A stretch of DNA of 64,000 bases from Tribonema minus (Eukaryota; Sar; Xanthophyceae; Tribonematales; Tribonemataceae). The translations under genes were made by a program, and so were the position numbers. The notes under the pieces were generated by a model. The model had not been told where the DNA came from. It did not search any database and saw only the letters and a list, made by a program, of their open reading frames with translations. This document shows positions 24,401 through 37,756 of the stretch, piece by piece. The stretch lies in the NCBI GenBank assembly GCA_017506865.1, contig JAFCMP010000547.1:186001-250000 (forward strand). The letters run 5' to 3'. Position 1 is the first letter of the stretch, and each line of letters begins with the position of its first letter.

Positions 24401-27400
24401 CGCCCCCGCCTGCACCAACCGCAAACAAGGATGATGCAAAAACGGCAGGAGGCGGCGCTGCGGCCGCTGCGGCCCCTGCTGCCGCCGCTGCCGCCGCCGC
24501 TGCCACCAGTGCTGCTGCCGCCAGCAGTGCGACACCTGTAACGTCTCTGCCATACAGGACGCTGGGCAACAGGACGGTGCCATTCATCGCGTACGCGGCG
24601 CACTGCAACAGGTGAGCGGACGCTGAGCGCTGCTGTGGTGAGGTGAGCAGTTGAAGTAGGTACAGCGTGGGCATGGCATTGGCCATGGCAACGGGCGGCT
24701 AGTGATTTATGTCTCAGTGATTGTGTGTCAGCTTAGTGGCTTTGATCGCAAAGCTGGCGCTCTGGCGCCGAATTGGCTGTTGTAGGGTCAGCACCAGGTT
24801 GCCAGAGGTGTGCAGATGCTCTATCTGTAGCCTTCCCAGGGGTAGCGTTGGGGTTGAGGTTAGGGTCAGGACCATTCGTGAAGGAAAGGGGGGGGGGGGG
24901 GGGGCAGACAGATTCCGATCTTGTCTTGCGCGGCCTGTCTGCAGCACACAAGGGCTAGATCACCCTAGTGTTCGACAGATCCGATGCGATGGTGCTGCAT
25001 CAGATGACAAAACACTGCACACTACGCGGAGGCCACGTGGAGTATGTATGTATGGACAGTGTATACTTGAAGTTGTCGCTCTGCCGGCTCACGGCGGCGC
25101 AAACGCCAATGGCCCAGCTATCTAATTCAGGCCTGAACTTGTTGCTGTAGGACACCCTGATGCAGGAATTCGTTCCGTGCTCTTCAGGTGGTAGTATGTT
25201 CTGTACTTGAGCCTGAACGTCTGTTCTCATGAGGCATTATGACCGTTGCTGCTACGTGCATCGCGTGCTGCTCCTCTCACCTGCCTATGCAGTCGCTTGG
25301 TCCTCACATGCACATTCCGACAACAACCAAGTACTCTTATGTATGACTCTTATAATTATTGATTTCGCTTGCAACAAAGTACCACCATACCTCCGACGCG
25401 CTGTGATTGCAAAATATCCAGCAAGCGCTTTGGGAGCGCTGGCTCTCTGGGACTCTCCGTGTTCAACTTCAACAATGACCGTGCGTGAGTGTTTGCAGGC
25501 TGAAGAAGCAGCGCCGCAGTGCGCGCGGCGCTGATGCTCAGTCGGTGGCCACCGGCAAGAGCGGCAACAGCAGGGCCAGCGGGCTCAGCGCGTTCAGCGC
25601 CAAGAGCGGCGTCAGCGCGCGCAGCGGCATGAGCAGCGGCAGCAAGATGAGCCGCGGCAGCATGATGAGCAAGGTGCACCACGCGCTTGCAGCCTGTATT
25701 TCATTGTCTGCTGCCGCTGCATGTACTTCAAGCGTCTATTGGTAGAGAACTACTTGTACTTTAAAGTATACGGCACCTACAATGCACGACCAGCGGCAGC
25801 ACGATGAGCAAGGTGCATCATGCGCCTGCTGCATGTGATTCATAGTCTGCTGCCGCTGCATGTACTTTGAAACGTGTACGACTGAAGTATACGGTACTTA
25901 CACTGGCATTACAGTAACAATGCACAACCAGCGGCAGCATGATGAGCAAGGTGCGTGATGTCCCTGCTGCATGACCAGCCTGTGATTCGTTGTCTGCTGC
26001 CGCTGCATAAACTACAAACATGTACTAACCCTAACCCTATACTCTAGTCATACTTCGAAGTATGACTAGTACCTACAATGCATCGCCAGCAGCAGCATGA
26101 TGAGCAAGGTGCGCGATGCTCTTGCTGCGTGACCAGCCTGTGATCCATTGTCTGCTGCCGCTGCACGTAGGTACTTTGAATTGTGTATGACTAGAGTATA
26201 TAGTACTTGCATTGGCATTACAGTAACAATGCACAACCAGCGGCAGCATGATGAGCAAGCTGCACGATGCTCTTGCTGCGTGACCAGCCTGCAATCCATT
26301 GCTTCAGGCCATCTGCTGCCGCTGCATTTACTTCGACTCGTATGCGACTAGAGTATACAGTACCTACGATGCGCAACCAGCGACGGCATGACGAGCAACG
26401 TGCACAAAAGGCTCTGCCGGTTGTCGCTTGCCAGAACTGTTGCCGCATGACTACTGTAGCCTGTGGCTCTTCCACTCACACCATATGCTGACACCACCAC
26501 ATTAGCAATACGTCCTGCTTTTGATACAGGGGGCAGCATACAGAGCAAGGGAACGATGCAAGTGGAAGCTGACTGCGCAACTAGCGCGTGACCCATACAC
26601 ACTACACTCACGCTATATGCTGCGACCACCTGAGTGGTATACTACTTTCACTACATTGCCTACATCACCAGAGGCAGCACCGTGAGCAACGCGACGAGGC
26701 TCTGAGAATCATCCCAATTGTCTCTGCCACAACCTTGCAGCAAGACTACATAGTTGGTTTCTGTCCACTCACAGCATCACCTGTCACTGCATGCACATAC
26801 ATACACGTTGGCATCGCACTGACACCGTATGCTGCCGGTATACGTATGCCATACGATGCCTGCATACGCGTACATATAGAAGTGCCCATGTGTGCTCGCA
26901 CAGCACAAGCCCGTGTGGCCAGCCCGCAACGCACCTGCACTCCGCACGCGCCGCCGCTCAACATCCATATACATACACACCCGCCCCCGCTTGCGCACTG
27001 CACGGGGCAGCCGCAAGAGCACCGCCGCTACGAACCGCGACGGCTCCGCGCGCTCAACCCTAATCCAAACACTAACCCTACCCCTGTACATACATACATA
27101 CCTACCTGCCCCCGCGCGCGCACTGTGCAGGGCAGCCGCAAGAGCACCACCGCCAAGGCCCGCGACGGCTCCGCGCGCTCCGGCCTCCCCCAGGTCATGA
27201 TGGAGAGCGCCTTCGCCGTACCCGCGCAGCGCGTAGAGGTCCTCTACACCGGCGGCTGCGAGCCGCACCTTCTCCTGGGCACCAGCGACGAGACGGGGCT
27301 GTGGTGCGACGGCCTTCTGACGCGCCGCCTGCGCGCGGCGGCGCAGGGCTTCGGGGACCTCTACAGCGCGCACGGCCGGCGGGGCGCGGCGCACGAGCCG

Positions 27401-27562
27401 CCGCCGGGCGAGCGCCCCAGCAGGCTGGTGGTGCTGGACGGTCCTCTGTCGCGCGCGCTCGAAGGTGATGAGATTTGAATGTATGGGTTTTGAACGTACT
27501 TGTTTAATTATGTCTCACATTCTATGATGAGGCTTTGAAACGCGTGAAGTGCAGGCGAGGGA

Positions 27563-27593
<31 letters not shown>

Positions 27594-29061
27594 GCACGAG
27601 CCGCCGCCGAGCGAGCGCCCTAGCAGGCTGGTGGTGCTGGACGGTCCGCTGTCGAGCGCGCTCAAAGGTGATGAGGCGTTGATCATATCTGCGATGAGGC
27701 CTGGATTACGACTTTAAGCGTGAATCGCAACTGGGCGCGAAGTGCAACTGGGCGCGGCGCGCGAGCTGCCGCAGGGGGAGCGTCCCAGCAGGCGCGTGGT
27801 CCTGGATGGTCCCCTCTTGCGCGCGCTTGAAGGTAGCGTGCGTCATGCAGCACTGCCGATATCAGTGGTTTTGTGAGACCGCTACAAGTAGAAGTGTAAG
27901 CTTGATGAGGATGAAAAGCGCGTGTAAATGCAGCCGGAAGGAGGCGCACAAGCCGCCATCTAACGAGCACCTCAGCGCACTAAAAGTTCCGAGGGTCCTC
28001 TGTCGCGCGCACTTTAAGGTAGTGTGTGCTGCCATGTGCGGTCGCTGGTAAACGCGGTTTGTTTGGACAGCTGGACCGCCCCATCGGTAGGGAGTGCGAG
28101 GGGGGACCCGCTGTCATGAGCGCCACCATGTTGTCAATTGTGCATGCAATTGACGCACTTCGAAAAATTGCTTGGTGCAGTGGTATTCACCGTATGCTTT
28201 GCAGTAGTCTTTTGTAATCGCAGCCAACACATATTGTACTCGGACAAGAACCAACAATATCTCCTACAGGACCATCACAGTCGCCCAACAGCCTTTTTTC
28301 CTCCAGTCTACTTGTAAATGTACGCGCGCCCTTTGCGACCACTGCTGCCCACCACTTCACTAGTCTCGCACGCTTTTCTCGCCCGCCAAATTCTATGCGC
28401 TGCTGCTGCCACCGCCGCTCGCGCGCAGGCATGATCGCCTCGTGCGCTTGGGCGGCGCCGCCAACCGCGAGCCCCCCGCCGCCGCCGCCGACGCGCGCCG
28501 CCTCTGCCTCCCCGAGGGAGCGTGGCTGCAGATGGGCGCGATGCTGCACGTGGCGGCGGAGGCCGTCAACATCGCTCAGCTTGCGCCCAGCACCCTCGCC
28601 GCCGTCGCCATCGTGCCGCTGTCGCCGCCGCGCGACGCCCTCGTCTACAGCCTCGTGGCGGCGTGGGCGGCGCGCGTGCGCGCCGCGCCGTGGCCCGATG
28701 TTGTTAAGTCCACACTGCGCGAGATCATCTGTGCGCCCGGCGCAGAGCGCGGCCGCAGCAGCGGCAGCGGCGGCAGCGTCGCCAGCAACTCAGCGGCGGC
28801 GGCGCCGGCGGCTGAGGTCTTCCCTCCCGTGTCTGAGCTGATTGCGCTCGGCTGCTGCTTTGAGCAGGACGGGCCGCAGTCGTGCCGCTGCGCGCCGGAG
28901 ACGAGCGCAAGCACTGCCGTCGCGCGCGTCACCGCCATGCTGCGCATCCTCGAGGGCATGCTGCCGTGGCTGCCGCAGGATGGCGCAGCCGCGCGCGGCA
29001 CCGCCGCCGGCGCCGCCGCCACCGCTGCAGACGGCAGCGGCGCCATTGGCACCAGCAACGC

Positions 29062-29117
<56 letters not shown>

Positions 29118-31554
29118 GCAGCGGCAGCGGCGGCGGCAGCGGCAGCGGCGGCCAGACCCAGCTGCAGACGCTCGTCTGGCTGATGAGCGTGTACGCGGCG
29201 GGCTGGGGCATGGGCGCGCACCTGCAGGGTGCCGCGGCGCGCGCGGCGTTCAGCGAGTGGGTGCGGGCGCGCGCGCCGCCGTGCGCGCGCGCCGCCCGCC
29301 ACTCGCGACGGCGCCGTCTCGCTCTTCGACTGCACGCTCGACGCGCGCGCCGCGCGCCTCGTGCCCGTGGGCGACGAGTGCCGCGGCGGCAGCGGCGGCG
29401 GTTCCTGGCGCGCGCCGCGCTTCTGGGGCGTCCACCACAGCGAGCTCGCGGGCGCGCTGCCGGCGTGCGTGCTCGTGCCGTCGCCGCGCGTGCGCGCCGT
29501 CGGCGAGGCACTGCTGACGCTCAACTGCAAGTTGAGGCTGAACGTCGCACTACGCGGGCCGCCGCTGTGCGGCAAGACGGCGCTGGCGGCGGCGGTCATG
29601 CGCGCGGCGGGCGCCGCCGCGCCGCACCCCGCCATCATCGCTCTGCTCAACGAGACGCTCGGCGGCAGCAGCGGCAGCGGCAGCAGCGGCAGCGGCAGCG
29701 GCAGCGGGGGCAGCACCAGCGCCGCGCTGCAGCTGTCTACCCAAGAGGATGCGAGCCTGGCCATGATGGAGTCGCTGAGGGCTGGCATGCAGCGCGAGGC
29801 GCGGCGGCTGGCGCCACGCAGCAGCGTGTCCGCTGCTCAGAGAACCAGCGTGTCGGGTACTCAGCGTGGCAGTGTGTCAGGGGCACAACGAGGCAGTGTG
29901 TCAGGTGCACAGCGCGGCAGCATGGCAGGTGCTCAGAGAGGCAGTGTGTCAGGTGCACAACGAGGCAGCATGTCAGGTGCTCAAAGAGGCAGCGCGCCAA
30001 CTTCCCCGACTGCTTTGCAAGGCAAGAGGGCCAGTGCGGGTGTTGATGTCGCAGCAGGCGGCGGCGCGCAACCGTCCGCAATGAGCACTGCCGCCGCTGC
30101 TGCTGCTGCCGCTGCTGCTGCGGCGGCAGCGGCGGCGGCGGCGCCGGGGCGCGCGGCAGCAGACTGGCGCGTCAGCACGTGCGTGCACGTGGATCTGGCC
30201 CGCCACAGCACCGCCGCTCACGTGCTGGACACGATAGAGGCGGGCCTGCAGCGCGAGACTCACGGCGCGCTGCTGCCGCCGCCGGGTTGCGTCGCCACCG
30301 TCTTCATCGACGACGCGCACCTGATGGACGACACAATTGGCGAGATGCTGCGAGGCGCCTTTGAGGCGCCGCTGGCGGCGCTGCCGCCGCGCGTCGTAGC
30401 CCCGGGTGCATCGCGCAAGGCGGCGGCGGCGGCAGCGGCGGCGTCAAGCGCCGCGGACGACGCGGGACGCAGGGCAAGCGGCGTGCTGCCGGCGCGCGTG
30501 CAGGTGGCGCCGGCGTTCGTCGCGGCGGAGCGCGGCGGCGACGCGTACAACACGCTGTGGGACACCAACGCGCTCGCCGTGGGCCGCGACAGCAGCAGCA
30601 GCAGCAGTGGCAGCGGCGGCAGCGGCGGCAGCCGCGCGCGGCTGTGGCAGCGCTTCGTCACCATCTCCCTCGCGGCGCCGGACGAGCACGAGCTGAGCGC
30701 GGTGTTCGCGTCACTCGCGCGCGACGCGCTGCTGGGCGAGGGCCTGCTGAGCACTGCCGCCTCGGACGGCGCCGCGCGCGCCGTCGTCTACGGCAGCGGC
30801 GTCATGCACGCGCTGCCATGCATCGGCCGCATGACGGCGCGCCTGTTCTCCACCATATCCGCCGCCGCCGCCGATGCCGCGGGTGCCGCAGCACCAACTT
30901 CAACTCCAACTTCAACTCTGCATCTGCCACTGCCGAACGCGTGGCGGCTGAACTACGCGGCGATGCTACGGCTGCTGCGCGGCCTGTCGCTGGCGCGCCC
31001 CGCGCACGTCGCCACCGTGTCCGCGCTCGCGCGGCTTTGGTGCCACGAGGTGTGCGCGGAGCTGCTGCCGCGGTGCCCGCGCGCCGCCGCGCCGCAGCGC
31101 GCCGCCATCCTGCACGCCATCACCGACTGCGTGCGCAGGGAGAACGCGACGCTGGGGCTGAGCGACGCGCAGCTGTTGCATCTCGTCGTCAGCGTCGAGG
31201 GGCAGCGCGGCGGCGGCGGCAGCGGCGGCGGCAGCGGTGACAGCGCTCAGAGTGCTGCGGCGCACGTGCCGCTGGTGTGGGCGGACGCCAGCGGTCTGCG
31301 CGCCGTGCAGGTGCACGAGGACAGGGACCGCAAGCGGCTGATACGGTCCGCGACGGCGGCGCGCGGCGCGCAGCCCTCGTCGCCGAGCGCTGCTGCCGAT
31401 GCTGCCGCTGCCACCGCTGCTGCGTCCGCATCTCCCCTGCAGCGTCCCCAGGAGTACATTGAGGTGTGCTCGCAGGAGGAGGACGAGGATGACGCACCGG
31501 GCGCTCCTATTGCCGCCAACAGCCCCAGCTGCAGTCCCAGGGCGGGCGACAGCA

Positions 31555-31592
<38 letters not shown>

Positions 31593-31774
31593 GGCGGCGG
31601 CGGCGGCAGCGGCGGCAGTGGTGGCGGCGGCGGCGGCAGCGTGCGGCCCAAGGGCAGGCTCATCGTTGCCGACGGCGTGCTCCTAGACAGCCGCGACGCC
31701 TACGGCGTGGACGCCCTCGCGCGCTGCCTGCAGTACGCCATCGGCATGCACGCAGTGCCATGGCCCGTCACAAC

Positions 31775-31807
<33 letters not shown>

Positions 31808-34800
31808 CGCTTCAGCGCTGCCGATACTGACGGCGCCGGACGTCTGCAACGTGATGCGCGCCGCGCGGCAGCTCGCGCTGCCGCTCGCGACGCACGTGCT
31901 GGTGCTCGACGACGGCGGCGGCGGCGGCGCGCGCGCGGGCGGCGGCGTCCGCGCCGTCTTTGCGCTCGCAGCGGCGCTGCAGGGCGCCGCGCTGCACGCG
32001 CTGGACGGCTGCCTGGCGCGCGCCGCGTCGCGCGTGCGCGCCGCCGCCGGCGACTTGGAACGCTTCAGGCAGGAGACAACCGCGCGGCATGTGGTGCGTG
32101 CCGCCGTGAGTGACGCCATCGCCGGCCAGCGCGCCGGTCTGGCGGCGACGGCGGCGTGCAGCGGCGGCGGCGGCAGCGGCGGCGGCGGCGGCGTGGTCGG
32201 TCACCCCGTCGTGCTGCTGATGACGAATGCCGCTCAGGCGCTGAGCGATGTGGACGCCAGCGAAGCGCTGCTGCTCAATGCGCTGGCGGCCGATGACCTC
32301 ATCTCGGGGTTCTTCTCGGACGCCGAGCTGCTGCAGCTGCTGACCCCAGCCCCGCCCTCCGCCGCCGCCACTGGCGCAAACGCATCGTCAGCGTCTGCCG
32401 CCTCAGCGCCGGCTGCGAGCGAGCAGGGGCGCGAGCACTGCGGCGCGGAGCTTTACCGGCGCGCCGTGTCGCTGGCGCGCCGCTGGGTGCGTGTGGTGCT
32501 GTGCATGAGCGAAGACAGCGCTCAGGCATTTGCGGCAGCGCTCCACGAGACGACGTGCGCCGGCGCCGGCACCGGCAGCAGCGGCAGCAGCGGCGCAGGC
32601 AGCGGCAGTGGCGGCGGCAGCGGCGATGGCAGAGGCCGTTGCGACCGGCGCGCTGCGACGCTGCTGCGGCGCTGCTCGTGGATGAGGATGGTGCCATGGG
32701 GCCCCAGTGCTCAGGAGCAGGTGACGCGCCAGCTGCTGCTGCCGCCAGTGCTGCCGCCGCCAGGCGTGGTTGATGGCAGCGTGCACGGCAGTCACGTGCA
32801 CCTCATGGGGCAGCTGCTGGCGTATGACGATCATGCGGCAGCGCTCCACGGGGCCACAGGTAAAACGCATGCACGTTTTCAGTGATGCACGTGTCAGTCA
32901 AGGTCTGCTGAAGCGATCTTGACTAACTTGTGGGGTAGTGCACGGCATTCACGCCGTGCGCATGTTGACCAGAGTCTGCTACAGCAGTGTTTTGACTTCA
33001 GGTAATAAACCACATGTTCTCATGCATGGATCATCGAGACAGTCAGCCCTAGGTGTTGTACTGTCAACCCTAGGTATAATACTTCTAATGCAAAGGGACG
33101 AGGGCTGTCCTTGGATGAGCACGAGTAGGTAATTCAAAGCATCTGTCTGAATCCGGAGCCCCCCTCTATGTGCTTCATCACCTCTTGCATACATGAGGTG
33201 CACCCAGTACCACCGTCTCTTCAAAGTACCACTATCATCTCTGCGAACTCAGTACATGTCAGTTGACACCCGTTGTCGCGCCGTCCCTCCCTCCCTCTCT
33301 TGTACGCTCCGGCAGGCGCGACAGAGGCCGCGGCAGCAACAGCAGCGCGCCTCTACGCCGCCTGGATGCGCATCGCCTCCCCTTCCGTCCTGCAGCACGT
33401 GCTGGCAGCAGCGCGCTCCGCCACCGCCGCCGCCGCCGACCCCAACCTCAACGTTGAAGTCACGGGGGGCCTCGAGCTGACGGCGGCGCTGGCGCTGTTC
33501 CGCCGCGCGTGCGCTCAGGGCGCGCGCCGCCTTGCAGCGCGCTCCACCGTGCTGCGGCGCGCGCTCGCCGCCGTGGACGCATGGTGCCTGCTGGGGCGCG
33601 GGCTGGAGCGTCACACGCGGCACGTCCGCATGTTGAGGTTGAAGTTCGACGCCGCGCTCGCCGCGCTCAAGGGCGAGGCGGCGGCCGCGGAGGAGCGGCG
33701 CCGCGCGCTGGCGCAGCGCTTCGCGCAGCAGCGCGGCGACGCCGAGGCGGCGCGCGCGCGCGCGCTGCAGCGGCAGCACGCCGCGGCGCACGCGCTGGCG
33801 CCGCTGGCGCGCGCCTTCGCGGGCGCGTGCGCGGAGGCGGCGGCGCTGCGCGACGACGCGCTGCAGGCGCTGTGCGAGTCGCTGGGGCTGAGCAGCGCTG
33901 TGGCTGCTGCCGCCGCTGCTGCTGCTGGCGGCGGCGGCGGCGCGGTGGCGCAGCAGGGGGCCGACGGCAGCGGCACCGCTGCCGAGGGGCGGGGTGCGGG
34001 CGCTGGGCTTGTGGGTGGCGACAAGTCACCGGCGGCGGCAGCGCTGCATGGGCCGACGGCACCACATCACGGCATTTCATGTGAGTCATGGGCTGAGGTC
34101 AACTTTAAGCTGAGGTCAACTTTAAGTTAAACGTCCATCGTGGACACTTTTGGCTGCATGTTGGTGCTGTCGCAGGCTGAGGAAAAGCATGCGTGCACAG
34201 CAGGTTGCAGCAACTACATTCTCGATGTGTTGTGGTGCTGACCCATCGTGCCTGACCGTCAGTTATATTCGGAGCTCGTTATCCTGTGGCAGACCGGTGA
34301 GTTCCTCGTCTGCACCTAGTTCTAACCCTAATGGCGGGGTTAGCGCCAACTACGAGTGTTCACGCCTATCATACGCTCCACTGTACACTTCAAGTGCTGT
34401 GCCTCCTGCATGCAATTTCCACGGCTTCAGCGCCTGCTCTGTCATTGCGTACGCCTCCCCGCCGCGCCGCAGTCTCCGACCTGCCCTTCGCCGCCGACGC
34501 CTTCTTCCTGCTCGAGAGCTGCGCGATCCTCATGGGCAACCTCACGCGCTACAGCAGCGCTCAGCCAGCGGCAGGCAAGCTGCCCAAGTCCACGGCCATG
34601 CTGCAGACGCTGCTGCTGGATCCCGCGCTGACGGCCAAGCTCGAGGTGTTCTCGCCGGAGGCGCCGCGCAACGCGCGCGCGCTGTCGCTGCTGCTGGCCG
34701 CAGGTGCGTGTGATGGGTCTGTGTGCGTCTGCTGTTTACTTCAATGGGTGCTTAAGAAGCACATGCAGGCGATGTGGAACTGCAAATTAAGAAACTTCAG

Positions 34801-37725
34801 CGAACGTACACGCGACGTGCAGTGGAACCAAAATACTCCGAAATGCAATGATGTTGTTGATGTGCCGAGCGGGTCAGAGGGGTAACGTTAACAGTGAGGT
34901 TCAGAATCAGGCTACTTCGATTCTAGGTACTGCCATCCAAGCAAGCACTACTCATTGTTACACTGCTTTGGCCTCCCATGCTCTTGAAAGCGTCCATCCA
35001 CCTACTTACGTCGTGGCGTTGCCACTTGAAATCCATCACTTGAAGATGAGCCTCGACATCTGTACCTACCAAGCACTGCCATCGCACCACTGATACGACC
35101 CCCCCCCCCCTCCCCCCCATCTGCCCATCCCTCACGCCACAGTCGCAAAGCACTGACACTGAGCACTGCCACCACACAACTGACACGCCCCCCCCCCCCC
35201 TCCCCCCCATCCACTCCTCACGCCTCAATTGCTAAGCGCCGCCAGGACAAAGGCCTGCCGGAAACTGAACCGCTAGAGTCCACCATGGACGGCGCCGCCA
35301 TTGCAGCACCGACACTGAGCACTGCCACCACACCACTGACACGCACCCCCCCCCCCCCCATCTACCCATCCCCTCACGCCTCAGTTGTCAGTCGCCGCCA
35401 GGCCCGAAGCCTGCCGGACACTGAACCGCTAGAGTCCACCGTGGATGCCACCGCCATCGCAGCGCACCACCCTGCCCTCGCGACGCTGCTGCGCTGGCTG
35501 TGCGCGCTGGTGGCGCTGCAGGAGGCGGCAGCGGCGGCGCGCGAGCGCGCGGCGGCGGCGGAGGCGGAGGTCGCGGAGCTCACGGCTAAGGACGCGGCGC
35601 TGGCCAAGGCGGAGCGCTCAGGTTTGTATGCAGCTTGCTAACTCTAATTCCAACCATAAAGCTATTCCTACCCTTACCTGGTCCTCTCATAGGCCAGGTT
35701 TTCCGGTATTGTTGGCTGGGTCGACGGTATTGCTGGCTGGGTCGAGAGGCCTATGCGTGCAACATACGGCTCAGGACGCGGCGCTGGCCAAGGTGGAGCG
35801 CTGAGATCTGTATGCAGCCTGCGTTCTGCTCAGAAAGGGATATATTCCTGTGTCACCTGCTTGGCACATCTGACATAGACCGTATGGAGCGTAGATTTGA
35901 TACAAACAGCTGCAGCGGCACATGCAAGGGCTACGGAGCTCATTGTCATGTGTAAAGCGTTGGCCAGGGTGGAGCGGTGAGGTATGTGCATGCTGTGCCG
36001 TGCATGCTCCTCTCCCCGGTGTCTCGTCATTGCCACCTTCCAGCTGCAGCAAATTGTGGCATGCATATGATCGCAGGCAATAGGCATGTGTAATGTGCCG
36101 TCCATGCTACACGCAGACAAGCCTTCCATCATCGCAATCCATCGCAAGTTGAAACCCACACGAGGACACGACCGCAGCCATCCCACGCCTGTCACCCAGA
36201 ACCGAAACAACCACGACAACTATCATCAACCACCCACCCTCATCCATTACTGACGTCCTGCTACCATCACCACCTCTCGCCCTGCACGCCCGCAGAGGTG
36301 CGCGCCATCGACGCGGAGCTCGACGCCATCATGGCGCGCCGCCAGGCCACGTACGCGCGCAGCAGCGACGTGCGCGGCCGCGCGCCGCTGCTGCGCGACC
36401 TCGCCGGCCGCCAGGGCGCGCTGCGCGACGCCGTCGCCATGTGCGCACAGGAGCTCAGCGACATTGCCGCCGCAGCACGCGTGTACGCAGGCGACGCCGC
36501 CGTCTTCTGCGCGCTGCTGGCCGGCGGCGCCGCGGCGCTGCCGCGCGCCGCGCTGCGCCGCGCGCAGCGCGCCGCGCGCGCGGCGGCGGCGGCGCGCGGG
36601 TGCCCGGTGTCGTCGCGCAGCAGCAGCGGCGGCAGCGGCAGCGGCGGCAGTAGCGAGGGCGGCTCGATGCTGCCAGCGGACACAGACGGCGACACCAGCG
36701 TCGAAGATGCAGAGGTGCCCGATGAAGTAATGCCGGCGGCGCGGCTCGCGCTGCACGACTTCTGCACGGGCGCGCTGACGGGCGTGCAGCAGGTGCAGGT
36801 GTGGGCAACGGCATCGTACGCGGACGCAACAGCGGCATCCGGTGCCGCCGCCGCTGCTGATGCTGCCACGCTCCCCTTCGGCGCGCCCACGAGCGCCGCC
36901 TTCGGCCTCCCCTTCCACCCCGCCTTCGTCGACGCAGCGCTGCTCACCCTGGGCACCCCCCTGGTCCCTCTCCTCGTCGACCCGCGCGGCGTCGCGCTGC
37001 GCTGGCTGTCCAAGGCGTACCAGGGCAGCGCGCTGCTGCCGCCGGTGCCGGCGGCGCGCGTCGTGGCGTCGCTCCTCGCGGACGCCGCGCGCCACGGCCG
37101 CGTGCTGCTGGTGAGCGCCGTGGAGGCGGGCGTGCACGCGCACCTCACGCACTTTCTAGCGGCGCGCACCGTTCTCGGACCGTGCGGCGGCAGCGGCGGC
37201 GCGCTCCCGCACCAGGGGTTCAAACTGGTGCTGCTGGCACGTGCCGTGCCGCACGTTGACAGCGGCGGCGGCGGCGCTGCTGCTGCGGGCGGTGGGGCGC
37301 ATGGGGGCGCTGCCGCACTGCAGCAGATTGGCAGCTGCCCTGCCGCGATGGCGGCGGTGCAGGTCATCCGCTTCGATGCGGAAACCGGCACTGCCGATGG
37401 GGGCGTGTCTGCTGTGTCCCGCGCTGACACTGATGGAGCCACAGCTGCGCTAGCACCGCATACAGACAGTCCATCACCACTAGCAGCGCCAACAGCAGTG
37501 CAGCAGCAGCAGCAGCAAAGTGGCGGCACGGCAGCGGCAGCAGACACAGCGGCGAGCGAGTGGGAGCGCGAAAGAGCGCGTGCGCGCTACCGCAGCGAGC
37601 TCGTCAGCTGCACCGGCTACCTGCAGCAGGCGCACCAGAGCGTCCTCGACGTGCTGAGCCGCGATGAAGTCTCACTTGAAGACGGAACTTCAACAAGTCA
37701 CGGCAGCGGCGTCGCACGTGGCGGC

Positions 37726-37756
<31 letters not shown>

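Noticed and set aside
25787-26405. CRISPR-like or satellite array
   Set aside because: The units derive from the exon 21 donor region, and the spacers are related to each other.
28790-29788. Minus-strand frame of 332 codons
   Set aside because: Antisense shadow of exon 23, kept open by high GC and lack of stops.
36267-37547. Minus-strand frame of 426 codons
   Set aside because: Antisense shadow of exon 27. The + strand carries conserved AAA5 motifs.
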